Below the pieces are notes generated by a model. That model was given only the letters and a program-made list of their open reading frames with translations. It made no database searches and was not told the DNA's origin. The position numbers were made by a program, and so were the translations under genes. From positions 1-64,000 of the forward strand of contig CACWOX010000003.1 in NCBI GenBank assembly GCA_902762615.1: a stretch of DNA of 64,000 nt, in the 5' to 3' direction. How positions within the stretch are numbered: the stretch's first letter is position 1; every line of letters starts with the position of its first letter. Shown one piece after another: positions 44,867 to 55,538 of this stretch. The DNA comes from an uncultured Ruminococcus sp. (GTDB lineage: Bacteria; Bacillota; Clostridia; Oscillospirales; Acutalibacteraceae).

Positions 44867-45079
44867 TTATAAAGCCTTGTAGCCTTGGGCATTGACGGCT
44901 TGCTTGAGGGTATCGAGGGAGACGTCGCCGCTGAGTGTGACGACGGCGGTGCCTTTTTCGTGGCTGACGTCGGCTTTGGCGACTCCTTCAATGGCTTCGA
45001 GCGTCTGCTTGACTCTCGCCTCGCAGTGACCGCACATCATGCCTTCGATTTTCATGGTGATTTTGTTCTTTCCAAACAT
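44867..45079 (-). CDS. CopZ-like copper chaperone, in-frame internal start within copA
   Basis: ATG 45079 inside the copA frame has a strong ribosome-binding site, AAGGAG (45094-45089), 9 bases upstream. It would give a 70-residue CopZ-like protein with the Cu(I)-binding MxCxxC motif [11 protein letters not shown] (about 14-24). Either copA and copZ were fused by loss of a stop, or both the fusion and the free chaperone are made. Free CopZ normally delivers Cu(I) to CopA. Confidence 0.6.
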   Translation of the reverse strand: MFGKNKITMKIEGMMCGHCEARVKQTLEAIEGVAKADVSHEKGTAVVTLSGDVSLDTLKQAVNAQGYKAL

Positions 45080-47419
45080 GTCTTCATTCTCCTTGTCTTG
45101 TATTGATTCGATTTGAATATTATCAATGGGCTGTAATTTCCTGTCGTGCTTTGCCGAACGTATATGGAAAAGATTCAGCCGCAGGGCATTGGACACCACG
45201 CAGAAGCTCGACAGGCTCATCGCTGCCGCGCCGAACATGGGATTCATCTCCCAGCCGAATATCGGTATCCACACGCCTGCCGCAAGCGGAATGCCTATCA
45301 CATTGTAGAAAAACGCCCAGAAGAGATTCTGCCGGATATTTCTCAGCGTCGCTCTGCTGAGTCGGATTGCCGCCGGCACGTCGCTGAGTCTGCTCTTCAT
45401 CAGCACCACCTCAGCCGCGTCAATGGCGACGTCGGTTCCCGCGCCGATGGCGATTCCCACATCGGCGCACGTCAGTGCGGGAGCGTCGTTGATGCCGTCG
45501 CCCACCATCGCGACCCTGCCGTATTGCCTGAGCTGCTCAATGACGCTCTGCTTGCCGTCGGGGAGCACGCCTGCCACCACATCGTCCACGCCTGCCTGTG
45601 CGCCGATTGCCTTCGCGGTGCGCTGATTGTCGCCCGTGAGCATGACCACGCGAATGCCCATATTGCGCAGTTCGCTGACTGCCTGCGGGCTGTCCGGCTT
45701 CAATGTGTCGGCTACCGCGATGATGCCCATTATTTGTCCGTCCGCGGCAAAGAAGAGAGGCGTCTTGCCCTGCGCTGCCAATTGCTCCGCGCTGCGCTTC
45801 ATCTGCCCGGAAAGCTCCGCGGCTTGGCTGATAAACTGCATGCTGCCGCCCGAAATGCTCACGCCGTCCAGCACAGCCGTCAGACCGTTGCCCGGAAGCG
45901 CCTGAAAATCGGTCGTCTCTTGGGCGGACATTTCCCGCTGCCTTGCCTCATTGATGACAGCCCGTGCCAGCGGGTGTTCGCTCTTGCTCTCCAATGCGAA
46001 TGCCGCCGCAAGCAGCTCGCTTTCGCTCACGCCGTCGGCAGGCAGTATATCCGTAACTCTCGGCTCGCCCTCGGTGATGGTTCCGGTCTTGTCCAGCGCG
46101 ACGATCTGCACCCTGCCGGTCTGTTCGAGCGAGGCGGCTGTCTTGAAGAGAATCCCGTTTTTCGCGCCCATGCCGCTGCCCACCATAATGGCGACGGGAG
46201 TGGCAAGCCCCAGCGCGCAGGGGCAGCTGATCACCAGCACCGAAATGCCCCTCGCCAGCGCAAAGCCGACGCTCCTGCCCAGAAGCAGCCACACGGCGGC
46301 GGTCACCACGGCAATGGCAATCACTGCGGGAACGAAAATGCCCGACACTTTGTCGGCTGTTTTGGCTATCGGCGCCTTGGTGGCTGCCGCGTCGCTCACC
46401 ATTTTGATGATGCGGGAAAGGGTGGTGTCCTCCCCTACGTCGGTGGCTTCGCAGCGGAGAAAGCCCGACTGGTTGACCGTTCCGGCTGAAACCGCGTCCC
46501 CCTTCGCCTTGTCCACGGGGATGCTCTCGCCCGTCAGCGCCGATTCATTGACCGCGCTGCTGCCGTCCAGCACCACTCCGTCCACCGGAATATTCTCCCC
46601 CGGGCGCACGGCGAAAACGTCTCCCCTGCGCACCTGTTCAATGGGGACGGCGACTTCCTTTCCGTCCTTTATCAGCACGGCGGTCTTGGGGGCTAATTTC
46701 ATCAGGCTCCGCAGCGCGTCGGTGGTCTTGCCCTTGGAACGCGCTTCAAGCATTTTGCCCACGGTGATCAGGGCGAGTATCATGGCAGCCGATTCAAAAT
46801 AGAATTCGTCCATGTAAACCGCCGCGCCCGCAAAGTCTCCCTTCGCCTGCCTTGCTGTCATGGCAAACAAAGCGTAGACGCTGTAGACAAACGACGCGCC
46901 CGAACCTAAAGCCACCAGCGTGTCCATATTCGGGGCGCGGTGGAGCAGCCCTTTGAAGCCGCTGATGAAGAATTTCTGATTGATAACCATGACGATTGCC
47001 GCCAGAAGCAGCTGCACAAGCCCCATTGCGACGTGATTGTTGTCAAAGAAGGACGGCAGAGGAAATCCCCACATCATGTGACCCATGGAGAAATACATCA
47101 GCGCGGCAAGGAATCCGAGCGAGGCGATGAGTCTGCGCCGAAGCACGGGCGTTTCGCGGTCGGCAAGCGCCTCCTCGTCGGGAGAAGCGCTGCCGCTGCC
47201 CTCCGACCGGCTGCCCTTGAGCGAAGCGCCGTAGCCTGCCTGCTGCACGGCTGCAATGACGGCTTCATGCGAGGCGCTGCCCTCTACGCCCATGGAATTG
47301 GTGAGCAGGCTCACCGAGCAGGAGGTGACACCCTCCACCTGCGACACAGCTTTTTCCACCCGTGCGCTGCACGCCGCGCAGCTCATTCCCGTTACATTGT
47401 ACTGTTCTATGATAAACAC
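44867..47419 (-). CDS. copA: Copper-exporting P-type ATPase with C-terminal CopZ-like domain
   Basis: The 850-residue transporter pumps Cu(I) out of the cell. It has an N-terminal heavy-metal domain ([15 protein letters not shown], 11-25), eight membrane helices, TGESIPV, the ion-path CPC in [12 protein letters not shown] (about 400), the phosphorylated DKTGTITEG (about 442), SEHPLARAV and [11 protein letters not shown]. Unusually, after the last helix and a linker, the frame continues into a complete CopZ-like domain with [23 protein letters not shown] 47419 is the only plausible start; AAGGG lies very close to it. Confidence 0.93.
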   Translation of the reverse strand: MFIIEQYNVTGMSCAACSARVEKAVSQVEGVTSCSVSLLTNSMGVEGSASHEAVIAAVQQAGYGASLKGSRSEGSGSASPDEEALADRETPVLRRRLIASLGFLAALMYFSMGHMMWGFPLPSFFDNNHVAMGLVQLLLAAIVMVINQKFFISGFKGLLHRAPNMDTLVALGSGASFVYSVYALFAMTARQAKGDFAGAAVYMDEFYFESAAMILALITVGKMLEARSKGKTTDALRSLMKLAPKTAVLIKDGKEVAVPIEQVRRGDVFAVRPGENIPVDGVVLDGSSAVNESALTGESIPVDKAKGDAVSAGTVNQSGFLRCEATDVGEDTTLSRIIKMVSDAAATKAPIAKTADKVSGIFVPAVIAIAVVTAAVWLLLGRSVGFALARGISVLVISCPCALGLATPVAIMVGSGMGAKNGILFKTAASLEQTGRVQIVALDKTGTITEGEPRVTDILPADGVSESELLAAAFALESKSEHPLARAVINEARQREMSAQETTDFQALPGNGLTAVLDGVSISGGSMQFISQAAELSGQMKRSAEQLAAQGKTPLFFAADGQIMGIIAVADTLKPDSPQAVSELRNMGIRVVMLTGDNQRTAKAIGAQAGVDDVVAGVLPDGKQSVIEQLRQYGRVAMVGDGINDAPALTCADVGIAIGAGTDVAIDAAEVVLMKSRLSDVPAAIRLSRATLRNIRQNLFWAFFYNVIGIPLAAGVWIPIFGWEMNPMFGAAAMSLSSFCVVSNALRLNLFHIRSAKHDRKLQPIDNIQIESIQDKENEDMFGKNKITMKIEGMMCGHCEARVKQTLEAIEGVAKADVSHEKGTAVVTLSGDVSLDTLKQAVNAQGYKAL

Positions 47420-47427
47420 GTCCCTTT

Positions 47428-47525
47428 TTTAAGTTTGGAGTGTGGAGTGTGGAGTGAATGAGCGCCGGAGGCACTGGAATAAAGAAACGCTTCGCTTCTT
47501 GGTTGGAAGTGTGCCACTCTGCCTT
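47428..47525. repeat. Intergenic repeat shared with the ger-operon element
   Basis: GTGTGGAGT units (47430-47456) precede 49 bases (47474-47522) identical to 3501-3549. It may be a partial copy of that element; no terminal repeats are seen here. Confidence 0.85.
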
Positions 47526-47560
47526 CCTTCATAAGTGTTCTTCCTTTCTGTGATGATAAT

Positions 47561-47764
47561 TTATTCCTTTTCCTTATAGTAGAGCATGCAGTGGCAGTAG
47601 CCTTCAAAATTCGGATCGGCTATCTGCTCCCGGAATTCCTTGCACATGCATTTTGTGTCCTCGTTCATGTCAAGACGGCAGGGACAGTATCCTCCCCGCG
47701 CGTTAAGTCCCTTTTTGACCGTCTCCACTACGTCGGGATTTTCATTTAATCTGATTTTTGCCAT
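47561..47764 (-). CDS. Ferredoxin-thioredoxin reductase catalytic-subunit-like protein
   Basis: This 67-residue protein carries the cysteine pattern of the FTR beta subunit, GYCPCRLDMNEDTKCMCKEF and GYCHCMLYYK, which in FTR holds a 4Fe-4S cluster and an active-site disulphide. Stand-alone versions in anaerobes are thought to reduce thioredoxin-like partners. AAAGGAG precedes ATG 47764. It lies between the M16C protease and copA on the same strand. Confidence 0.85.
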   Translation of the reverse strand: MAKIRLNENPDVVETVKKGLNARGGYCPCRLDMNEDTKCMCKEFREQIADPNFEGYCHCMLYYKEKE

Positions 47765-47791
47765 TATGACCGGACTCCTTTCTCCACTTTT

Positions 47792-50698
47792 CTATATCAG
47801 CGGTTTGACCGCATCGAGCCTTATCGCCGAGGCTCTGATCTTCTGCTCGCTGCCGATGACCGTCTCGGTTGCCCCCGCAAGCCAGCTCTCCAGATAAGGC
47901 ACAAGCGCCTTGATGTCGTCAAGCGTAGTGGTAATGATCTGCCTTCTCACCCTCTCGGCGTCCTCGGCGGTAATGCCTGCCAGCTCTCTGCCTATCTGTT
48001 CCAATCCCCTGACGTATGCCGGACGCGGACGCACAAGCCCGTTAAGCGCTCCTATCACGAACTGCCGGAAGGTGCGCTCGTCCATTTCGAGCGACTGGAT
48101 ATAATCAATCGCGCGGCGGTAGCAGCGGTAAGTCTCGTCGAGGTTCGGGTCGCGGTAGGAGACCATCACGGCAGCGCCCGTGCGTTCAAATCTTGCCCCG
48201 CAGCCGTACGCGCCGCCCAGCACGCGGATATTCTGCCACAGATAGTCGGTATTGAGCAAATGCTGAAGCACCAGCAGATATCCGTATTTGTCGGCAGCCT
48301 CCTTGGGGAGCGTGCCGCAGAGCGCGGCGTACTGCACCTGCGACGGCGAATACAATCCGGCGCTCTGCTTTGGAGCGAGCGGTACGGAGGCAAATGGAGC
48401 CGCCTTGCCCTCTCCCAGCAGCTTAATGAAATCCTCGGTCATGCGCTTAGCCTGCGGCAGGAAGCTCTCTTCACCGATATAGGCGTACTTCCACCCGTTC
48501 GGGTCAAAGAGACTGCTTCTGATGCCGTCGAGCGCCTCGACAAGCTCCTGCTTGCGCGAATCGAAATCGCCCAGCAGCCCGCAGAGGAACTGATAGAAGG
48601 GATAGCCCCGCAATTCTTCCTTCCACGCATACTTGACGGAATAGGCGCTGAGTCCAATATCCGCAGCAACGGCATTGGAGGATTCCAGCAGGTCGCGCTC
48701 ATAGCCTGTCTTTAATTGCAGCAGCATGTCGCGTATATGGTCGGTATCGGAGAAATCTGTCTCCAGAAGTATCTCGCGGTTGATGGCAAAAGCCTTGTCG
48801 GCATTGTGGTAGAGGAATTTGGTGCGCCAGCTCATCACGGGAACGACCGGGTCGTCTGAAACAGGGTCGATCATTTGCAAAACGTGACTGATGCCGCCGG
48901 TGCAGCTGTCCATCAGGTCGGATAATTCCGCGTAGCCGTGGGATTGGGTGTCCACCGCGCCGAACAGCTCGGTAAAGATTCTGTAGTAGGGCAGCAGCGA
49001 TGGATCCAGCCTGCGCAGGTCATAGCGCCAGTCGATATAGGCGATGGAATTGGTGTCTCTCTCCTGATAAATCAGCTCGCCGCCCTCGATGGCAATGATG
49101 CGGGAGGGCTGATAATCCGGGTCGGAGGAAAGGTCGCCGCGTTCCAGCAGGGGAATTCTCGCCGCGTCCTCCGGGGAGTCCTCCGAGCCGCGGTATTCAT
49201 TGAGCAGGCGGTAATCGCTCACCAGCGCTTTGAAATCCTCCTTGGCGGCATTTTCAGCGCATTTCTGGGCAATGAGCTTATCCTCGCGGGCGGTGAATTC
49301 GGTGTCGGGATAGAGCGTGACGGTGTTTTTATGCGTGTTGTGGAGGAAATACGTCTCGATAAAGCGCTCAAAATAATCGGTGTCGGCAAGCTCCTTGAGC
49401 CTGTCGATAGCGTCGAACACGGCAAGCTGTTCGAGGGGATTTTCCTCGTCATAGAGCAGCTTGGGGAGCATTTGCAGCGAGTAGGATATGCCCTTGGTCT
49501 TCCATGTGTCGGAGTCCTCCTTCTCGCTGAATTCGAGAATATTCAGGGTGGCGTTGAGGCGCTCCTTGTCAATGCCGTTTTTGACCACATCGGCAAGCGT
49601 GCTCTCGATGACGCGGGTGAATGCCGCCCTGTCCGACTCACGGCAGCCCGCGCTGACGAAGCCGAACCACGGCACCTTGGGAATTTCGTCCACCATGGAG
49701 TAAAAGTCCTCGCCTATCCCCGCCTTCTGCATGGCGTTCTTGATATAAGCGCCCTGAGAGGTGCAGAGAATTCTGTCCAGCACGCGCAGGGTCACGAGGT
49801 TGAGGGGAGTGTGAGGAATGTGCAGGGCGTAATTCTTGGCAAAATAGAAGCCCTTTTCCAGCTTGGATTCATCGGCAGGATAGGGCGCGGCACACTGACC
49901 GTCGAAGCAGTCGGCAGGCATTTCCCCGATGCGGTAGACCTCGGAACGCCCGTATTTGTCGAGGTATTCGGAGGAGATTCTGTCGAGGGTCTGCTGCTCG
50001 TCAATATTGCCGTAGAGGAAAATAAAGCAGTTGGATGCGGTGTAATGCCTGTGGTAGAAGTCCACCAGCTCTTCATAAGAGAGGTCGCAGATCGCCAGCG
50101 GCAGACCGCCCGATTCGTAGGCATAGGGCGTGCCTTTGAAGAGCGAGGCGGTAATTGCCTCCTCGAGCAGCGCGTCGGCGGAGCCTTCCACGCCCTTCAT
50201 CTCATTGAACACCACGCCGTTGAATTCCTTCACAGCGGTTTCGTCCTCATTGAGGGCGAAGTGCCTGCCCTCCTGCAAAAAGACCTCCTTTTTGTGGGGC
50301 ATAAGGGGATTGAACGCCGCGTCGAGATATACGTCGGCAAGGTTTTTGAAATCCTTCTCATTGGCGCTTGCCACGGGATAAACCGTGAAATCGCTGTAGG
50401 TCATGGCGTTGAGGAAGGAATACATCGAGCCTTTCATCAGCTGCACAAAGGGGTCTTTGAGGGGATATTTCTCCGAGCCGCAGAGCACCGAATGTTCGAT
50501 GATGTGGGGAATGCCCTTGTCATTTTCGGCGGGAGTGGAGAAGGCGATAGTGATCGACCTGTTGTCGTCGTCGGCAGGCATCACGATCACCCGCGCACCC
50601 GTCTTGTTGTGGGTGTAAATTTTCACTTCGCATTTGAGGTCGCGTATAAAGCCGCTCTGCGAAAGGGTGTAATTGGCATGATTTTCTAAAATACTCAT
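47792..50698 (-). CDS. M16C-family zinc metalloprotease (PreP-like)
   Basis: The 968-residue enzyme belongs to the insulysin/presequence-protease group, which degrades peptides inside a closed chamber. The inverted zinc motif HIIEH (about 64-68) is followed by SVLCGSEKYPLKDPF and, about 75 residues on, the conserved acidic motif near NGVVFNEMKGVE (about 141-152). Four homologous domains fill the length. ATG 50698 has AAAGGAG, behind a strong promoter. Confidence 0.93.
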   Translation of the reverse strand: MSILENHANYTLSQSGFIRDLKCEVKIYTHNKTGARVIVMPADDDNRSITIAFSTPAENDKGIPHIIEHSVLCGSEKYPLKDPFVQLMKGSMYSFLNAMTYSDFTVYPVASANEKDFKNLADVYLDAAFNPLMPHKKEVFLQEGRHFALNEDETAVKEFNGVVFNEMKGVEGSADALLEEAITASLFKGTPYAYESGGLPLAICDLSYEELVDFYHRHYTASNCFIFLYGNIDEQQTLDRISSEYLDKYGRSEVYRIGEMPADCFDGQCAAPYPADESKLEKGFYFAKNYALHIPHTPLNLVTLRVLDRILCTSQGAYIKNAMQKAGIGEDFYSMVDEIPKVPWFGFVSAGCRESDRAAFTRVIESTLADVVKNGIDKERLNATLNILEFSEKEDSDTWKTKGISYSLQMLPKLLYDEENPLEQLAVFDAIDRLKELADTDYFERFIETYFLHNTHKNTVTLYPDTEFTAREDKLIAQKCAENAAKEDFKALVSDYRLLNEYRGSEDSPEDAARIPLLERGDLSSDPDYQPSRIIAIEGGELIYQERDTNSIAYIDWRYDLRRLDPSLLPYYRIFTELFGAVDTQSHGYAELSDLMDSCTGGISHVLQMIDPVSDDPVVPVMSWRTKFLYHNADKAFAINREILLETDFSDTDHIRDMLLQLKTGYERDLLESSNAVAADIGLSAYSVKYAWKEELRGYPFYQFLCGLLGDFDSRKQELVEALDGIRSSLFDPNGWKYAYIGEESFLPQAKRMTEDFIKLLGEGKAAPFASVPLAPKQSAGLYSPSQVQYAALCGTLPKEAADKYGYLLVLQHLLNTDYLWQNIRVLGGAYGCGARFERTGAAVMVSYRDPNLDETYRCYRRAIDYIQSLEMDERTFRQFVIGALNGLVRPRPAYVRGLEQIGRELAGITAEDAERVRRQIITTTLDDIKALVPYLESWLAGATETVIGSEQKIRASAIRLDAVKPLI

Positions 50699-50732
50699 AA
50701 CTGAACTCCTTTGAATTGTCTGTTTATAGTAT

Positions 50733-50761
50733 ATTATACCAATTCATCCCCGATAATTCAA
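50733..50761 (-). promoter_or_regulatory. Predicted promoter of the M16C protease
   Basis: Minus strand TTGAAT (50761-50756), 17-base spacer, TATAAT (50738-50733). Confidence 0.75.
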
Positions 50762-50809
50762 CAACAGTATGTTAATATTTACGCCACTGATGCAAAAGAC
50801 AAAACATAT

Positions 50810-50850
50810 AAAAGCGGCTTCCCGCAAAATCAAACGGGGAGCCGCCTTTT
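50810..50850. terminator. Bidirectional terminator, recurrent GCGGCT family
   Basis: AAAAGCGGCTTCCCG and CGGGGAGCCGCCTTTT with loop CAAAATCAAA, 3' of leuB on the minus strand. Confidence 0.8.
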
Positions 50851-50883
50851 CAATTTGGCATGACATGTAAAGTGCAGGTGTCC

Positions 50884-50930
50884 TCAACTTCACATTTCAC
50901 ATTTCACACTTCACACTTCACACTCAATTC
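50884..50930. repeat. Heptanucleotide array, second copy
   Basis: About six CATTTCA/CACTTCA units at the 3' end of leuB, the same unit as 22003-22110. Confidence 0.9.
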
Positions 50931-52008
50931 ACATCGCCTTGATTTTGGCGCAGACGGCGTCGCCCATTTCGGTGCAGGAGACTTTTTGGAAGCCCTCCAC
51001 GTAAATGTCGGGAGTGCGAACCTCATTGAGCACATCGGCGACAGCCTTCTCTATCATATCGGAGGCTTCGGGCTGACCGAGGGAATATTTGAGCATCATG
51101 GCAACCGAAAGAATGGTCGCAAGGGGATTGGCAATATTCTGCCCCGCGATGTCGGGCGCGGAGCCGTGAATAGGCTCATAGAGTCCCGAACCTGTCGCGC
51201 CGAGTGAAGCCGAAGCCAGCATGCCGATCGAGCCGGAGATCATGCTTGCCTCGTCCGAGAGAATGTCGCCGAAGATGTTGGAGGTGAGCAGCACGTCAAA
51301 CTGCGAGGGATTGCGAACCAGCTGCATGGCGCAGTTGTCCACGTACATATAGCTCAGCTCGACCTCGGGGTATTCCCTGCCGATTCGGGTGACGGTTTCG
51401 CGCCACAGACGGCTGCTCTCGAGGACGTTTGCCTTATCGACGGAGCAGAGCCTTTTGTTTCGCTTCATGGCGAGGTCAAAGCCGATGCGGGCAATTCTCT
51501 CGATTTCGGGAACGGAATATTTCTCGGTGTCGTATGCCGCCTGCACGCCGTTTTCCTCCAGTCTGCCGCGCTCACCGAAGTAAATGCCGCCCGTCAGCTC
51601 ACGCACGACCATGATGTCCAGCGAACCGCCGATGATGTCGGCACGCAGCGGAGAGGCCTCGCGCAGAGGCTCGAATATTCTTGCGGGACGCAGGTTGGCA
51701 AAGAGTCCCAGTGCGGCGCGGATGCCGAGCAGTCCCTTTTCGGGGCGCTGACTTCCGGGAAGGGTGTCCCACTTGGGACCGCCCACCGCGCCCAGCAGTG
51801 TAGAATCGGCTGCCTTGCACTTGGCGACCGTCTCGTCCGGCAGCGGAACGCCTGTCGCGTCAATGGCGCAGCCGCCCAGCAGCGCCTCGTCGTATTCCAC
51901 CGTGAAGCCGCATTTTTCGGCGGTCACATTGAGTACCTTGATGGCTTCGTCCACGATTTCGGGTCCTATGCCGTCGCCCTTGAGCACGGCAATTTTGTAA
52001 TTCTTCAT
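50929..52008 (-). CDS. leuB: 3-Isopropylmalate dehydrogenase
   Basis: LeuB oxidatively decarboxylates 3-isopropylmalate with NAD+ in leucine synthesis. The 359 residues start at ATG 52008, which has AAAGGA 9 bases upstream. They include GDGIGPEI (about 9-16), the [17 protein letters not shown] arginines, [11 protein letters not shown] (about 136-146), and the C-terminal [23 protein letters not shown] (about 272-294), the NAD-specific dehydrogenase signature. No other leu gene is adjacent. Confidence 0.95.
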   Translation of the reverse strand: MKNYKIAVLKGDGIGPEIVDEAIKVLNVTAEKCGFTVEYDEALLGGCAIDATGVPLPDETVAKCKAADSTLLGAVGGPKWDTLPGSQRPEKGLLGIRAALGLFANLRPARIFEPLREASPLRADIIGGSLDIMVVRELTGGIYFGERGRLEENGVQAAYDTEKYSVPEIERIARIGFDLAMKRNKRLCSVDKANVLESSRLWRETVTRIGREYPEVELSYMYVDNCAMQLVRNPSQFDVLLTSNIFGDILSDEASMISGSIGMLASASLGATGSGLYEPIHGSAPDIAGQNIANPLATILSVAMMLKYSLGQPEASDMIEKAVADVLNEVRTPDIYVEGFQKVSCTEMGDAVCAKIKAM

Positions 52009-52040
52009 GTGAATCATTCCTTTGTTTTTATTATTATTAT

Positions 52041-52970
52041 TTACAGATCAATCTCGCTGAGATCGGAGAGGTTGTAAGGAGTCTGCTGATAGACGTAGTA
52101 ATTCAGCCAGTTGCCGAACAGCAGATTGGCGTGCGCCCGCCATGAGTGATTCGGCACGGCGCATACGTCGTCATTCGGGAAATAATTGCAGGGAATCTCG
52201 GGGTTGAGTCCGCGGTTGACGTCGCGGAAGTATTCATTGGCAAGCGTCTGACGGTCGTATTCCAGATGCCCGAAGGAGAAAAACTGCCTCCCGTTCTTGT
52301 GTCCCACAAGCGACACGCCCGCGTCCTTCGACGTGGAGAGAATGATCAGTTCCTCGCGGCTGTCTATGTCGTCGCGCGAGACCTCGGTGTTGCGGGAATG
52401 CGGTCCCCAGTAGAAGTCGTTGAAGCCCCGCACCAGCGGATGCAGCGGAGCCGTGACCCTGTGGCGGTAAACGCCTGATAGCTTTTGCGGCAGCGTGCTC
52501 TTGTCTATGTCGAAATGGTAGTACATTCCCGCCTGTGCGCCCCAGCAGATGTGCATGGTGGAGTACACATTGCGCTTGCTCCAGTCCATGATCTCGCAAA
52601 GCTCCTCCCAGTAATCCACCTCTTCAAAGGGCAGCTTTTCCACCGGAGCGCCCGTGATGATCATGCCGTCGTAGCGGTTGTCCCGCACGTCGTCAAAGGT
52701 CTTGTAGAAGTCGAGCAGATGACGTGTCGGCGTGTTCTTCGCCTCGTGTGAAGCGGTCTGGAGGAGGTCTACCTCCACCTGAAGCGGCGAATTGCTCAGC
52801 AGGCGCAGGAACTGCGTTTCAGTCTCGATTTTGGTTGGCATTAGGTTGAGCAGAATGATCTTCAGCGGTCGGATATCCTGCATGGTCGCCCGCTGTTCGG
52901 TCATGATAAAGATATTCTCGTTCTCGAGAATCTTCTTGGCAGGCAGTTCGTTGATGATTTTGATAGGCAT
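52041..52970 (-). CDS. metA: Homoserine O-acetyltransferase (MetA-type)
   Basis: MetA acylates homoserine at the start of methionine synthesis. The 309 residues carry the catalytic cysteine in HICWGAQAG (about 141-149), the catalytic His in [10 protein letters not shown] (about 234-243) and conserved [16 protein letters not shown] (about 108-123). The Glu after TGAPV is the residue reported to favour acetyl-CoA in clostridial and bacillar MetA, whereas E. coli has Gly there and uses succinyl-CoA. It lies upstream of leuB on the same strand. Confidence 0.94.
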   Translation of the reverse strand: MPIKIINELPAKKILENENIFIMTEQRATMQDIRPLKIILLNLMPTKIETETQFLRLLSNSPLQVEVDLLQTASHEAKNTPTRHLLDFYKTFDDVRDNRYDGMIITGAPVEKLPFEEVDYWEELCEIMDWSKRNVYSTMHICWGAQAGMYYHFDIDKSTLPQKLSGVYRHRVTAPLHPLVRGFNDFYWGPHSRNTEVSRDDIDSREELIILSTSKDAGVSLVGHKNGRQFFSFGHLEYDRQTLANEYFRDVNRGLNPEIPCNYFPNDDVCAVPNHSWRAHANLLFGNWLNYYVYQQTPYNLSDLSEIDL

Positions 52971-52989
52971 AGGCTGTCACTTCCGATTT

Positions 52990-53046
52990 GTTGCTTGTTG
53001 GTTGATGCTGGTTGGTTGATGCTGGTTGCTGATTGCTGGTTGATTA
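52990..53046. repeat. Short tandem repeat (GGTTGATGCTG)n
   Basis: Two full 16-base units (TGGTTGGTTGATGCTG-like) and degenerate copies lie upstream of metA. Confidence 0.8.
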
Positions 53047-53099
53047 ATGCTTAATGCACAAAACGCTCTGACTCTTTGACAGATGATTGAGACACATGA

Positions 53100-53406
53100 A
53101 AAGCCGGGCGCTTTGGCAATTCTTGATATACCCGAGATTTTTCTCCACTCGGGGCAAGGGAATTCTTGATATACCCAAGCTTATTCTTTACTCGGGGCAA
53201 GGCTTATCTTGATGGTGCACTATATTTGTATTCGCCCAAGCCCGTTTTACGTCTCGGCGCGTCTCGCTCGGTCGGCTTTAAAAAGCCTCCCTCGTGGTGG
53301 CTCTGCCCCCACCGCCCCCGCAAGGGCGCTGCCCTTGACCTGCCAGGAGGAACAAGTTCCCCCTGGACTCCCACGCTCGCATTCGCTCGCTAATCAGCTT
53401 CGCTAT
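53100..53406. repeat. Dispersed intergenic repeat, copy 2
   Basis: Three CTCGGGGCAAG blocks (two with TTCTTGATATACCC between) lead into a 220-base stretch (53187-53406) nearly matching 30177-30395. The frames through it are not genes. It fills the 464-base spacer 52971-53434 between metA and the debranching enzyme. Confidence 0.85.
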
Positions 53407-53434
53407 TCTTTATTTTTTTTCCTTTTTTTCTTTT

Positions 53435-55483
53435 TTATTCTACTTCTTTTGGGCTGCGCTTCAGATACGGCAAAACGTCCTCGGTGTAGGCGCGAAGAAG
53501 CTCGCCGATACTCCACGCCTGCGTAAAGCACCCGCGCGATGTGCAGGTGAAATCGCCGTCGAATATCTCCGCCACACCGTTGATGCAGCCGTCGTTCATG
53601 TGGTCGAGGAAGCGTGAGCAGATCTCCTTGCAGCGTCTGACAGCGTAGGGCGAATGGTCATGCACCTTGCAGAATGCCGAAATGTAGCCGCCCATCAGGT
53701 ATGCCCAGCTGGTACCCATGTGATAGGCTGCGTCGCGGTCGATCAGCCTGCCGATGTAAGCCCCCTTGTATTCGGGATCGGTGTAGGAGAGTGAGCGCAG
53801 ACCGTAGACCGTCAGCAGATGACGGCTCACACAGTCCACAATCGCCAGCTCCTTGTGCCTGTCGAGCATGGTGTAGGGCAGCGACACGGCGTAGATCTGA
53901 TTGGGACGGATTCTGTCCTCGCAGGGGTCGGCGACGTCATAGAGATAGCCGCCCCGCTCATTCCAGAATTTGCGCACAAAGGAAGCCTTGACGCGTTCGG
54001 CAAGCTCGGTGTAGTGGGAACCGTCGCGGTCGAATTTGTCGCAGAGCATTTCCATGACCTTGAGCGCGTTGTACCAGAGGGCGTTGATCTCCACCGGCTT
54101 GCCGTGACGCGGAGTCACAACCAAGTCGCCCACACGCACGTCCATCCATGTGATCTGATCCTTCTCGCTGCCGCCGTAAACCAGCCCGTCGGCGTCCATG
54201 CCGATGGAGAAATCCGTGCCGTTTTCATAGGCGTAAATGATCTTTTTGAGCACAGGGAAGATCTCGTCCCTGATGAAGTTGAAATTTTCCTCCTTGCCGG
54301 TGTAATGCAGGTAGCGTTCCACGGCGTAGAAGTACCAGAGGGAGCCGTCCATTGTGTTGTACATCGGCTCGTCGCCGGCGGAATTCGGGAACACATTGGG
54401 GATAAGCCCGTTCTTTTCGTACATCGCAAAGGATTTGAGTATCTTCTCGCAGTCCTCGAAGCGGCGGGTGCAGAGCGTCAGACCTGTCAGGGCGATCATG
54501 GTGTCCCTGCCCCAGTCGGCAAACCACGGATATCCCGCCATGATGGTTTTAAGCCCTGTGGAGGCACGGTCGACGATGAACGCATCGGCAGCCCATGTGA
54601 AGTGCGCCGAGAAGATATCCCTTGCGGGATTGCGTCTGATAAGACCGTACATGCGGTCGGTATAAGCCTTGACGATATCAAAGCCGTTTTTGGCGGTGAT
54701 GTCCTCGTCCTCGGTGGAGCAGATGACAAAGAATTTTCTGGTCTCGCCGGGATACACCTTGACAACCGCGTCATAAGGCGTGTATTGTGAATCAAGCCCG
54801 CGGAATCCGGTTCTCGCGTCGATGGCGAGCAGCTGGTTTTCCTCGGCAACGAAGGTGGGAGCCGCCATGCTGGTGGGCATGGTCGAACGGTCGAAGTATT
54901 CGCCCTCGCTGATGAAGAATTTCGCGTTGAAGCTGCTGTCGTCGCTTCGGCTGACAAGCATCGTCCTGCCGAACACCGACGAGTTGAATTTGTCGATATC
55001 CGCGGGGGAATTGACCCTGTCGATGGGTCGCATGGCAAAGAGCGGCGTCAGATGAACGGTGACCGGCTGCGTCGCTCCCGTGACGGTGTAGCAGACCGCG
55101 ACGGTGTTCTTTCCGTGCTCCATGGCAATGGTCTTTTCGATGGAGATTTCGTCGGTCTGGTAGCAGTAGGTCGGCACGACGTCCATGCGGAACTGCTCGA
55201 GGTACCTGAAGCCGTCGGCGGTGTCGCCGCTGTACTGCTGACACGCGAGGTCAAAGCTGCGTCTGCCGCAGGTAATTTTCTCCTGTATCTTGGAGAGGAC
55301 GTTGACTCTGTCCACGGGCGGGCGGAGCGACGCGACCAGATAGCCTGTGTGAATCCTCGCGGTGTCGCCTGTGACGGTGCAGGAGGAAAAGCCGCCCAGT
55401 CCGTTGGTGAGAATCCATTCCTTCTCATAACCCTGCTCGAACGTGCGCCAGTGGCTTCTGCCGAATGTGTATTTTGTGTGCAT
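53435..55483 (-). CDS. Glycogen debranching enzyme (amylo-alpha-1,6-glucosidase)
   Basis: This 682-residue bacterial-type enzyme removes alpha-1,6 branches of glycogen. The N-terminal beta domain carries EWILTNGLGGFSSCTVTGDTARIHTGYLVAS (about 22-52). The (alpha/alpha)6 barrel carries AGYPWFADWGRDTMIALTGLTL (about 318-339), IPNVFPNSAGDEPMYNTMDGSLWYFYAVERYL (about 367-398) and ALWYNALKVME, all typical of the family. The strain may store glycogen, although no other glg gene is present here. Confidence 0.92.
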   Translation of the reverse strand: MHTKYTFGRSHWRTFEQGYEKEWILTNGLGGFSSCTVTGDTARIHTGYLVASLRPPVDRVNVLSKIQEKITCGRRSFDLACQQYSGDTADGFRYLEQFRMDVVPTYCYQTDEISIEKTIAMEHGKNTVAVCYTVTGATQPVTVHLTPLFAMRPIDRVNSPADIDKFNSSVFGRTMLVSRSDDSSFNAKFFISEGEYFDRSTMPTSMAAPTFVAEENQLLAIDARTGFRGLDSQYTPYDAVVKVYPGETRKFFVICSTEDEDITAKNGFDIVKAYTDRMYGLIRRNPARDIFSAHFTWAADAFIVDRASTGLKTIMAGYPWFADWGRDTMIALTGLTLCTRRFEDCEKILKSFAMYEKNGLIPNVFPNSAGDEPMYNTMDGSLWYFYAVERYLHYTGKEENFNFIRDEIFPVLKKIIYAYENGTDFSIGMDADGLVYGGSEKDQITWMDVRVGDLVVTPRHGKPVEINALWYNALKVMEMLCDKFDRDGSHYTELAERVKASFVRKFWNERGGYLYDVADPCEDRIRPNQIYAVSLPYTMLDRHKELAIVDCVSRHLLTVYGLRSLSYTDPEYKGAYIGRLIDRDAAYHMGTSWAYLMGGYISAFCKVHDHSPYAVRRCKEICSRFLDHMNDGCINGVAEIFDGDFTCTSRGCFTQAWSIGELLRAYTEDVLPYLKRSPKEVE

Positions 55484-55538
55484 GATTGATTTACCGTCCT
55501 TGTGATTTTTATTGATGATGGAATTGACTTATGTAAAC

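Noticed and set aside
48938-50689. A 583-codon plus-strand frame opposite the M16C protease
   Set aside because: Codon-complement shadow; the minus-strand gene has the HIIEH motif, promoter and ribosome-binding site.
53166-53393. A 75-codon frame similar to one at 30166-30400
   Set aside because: The similarity comes from the dispersed nucleotide repeat; the frames have no start signals and continue differently.
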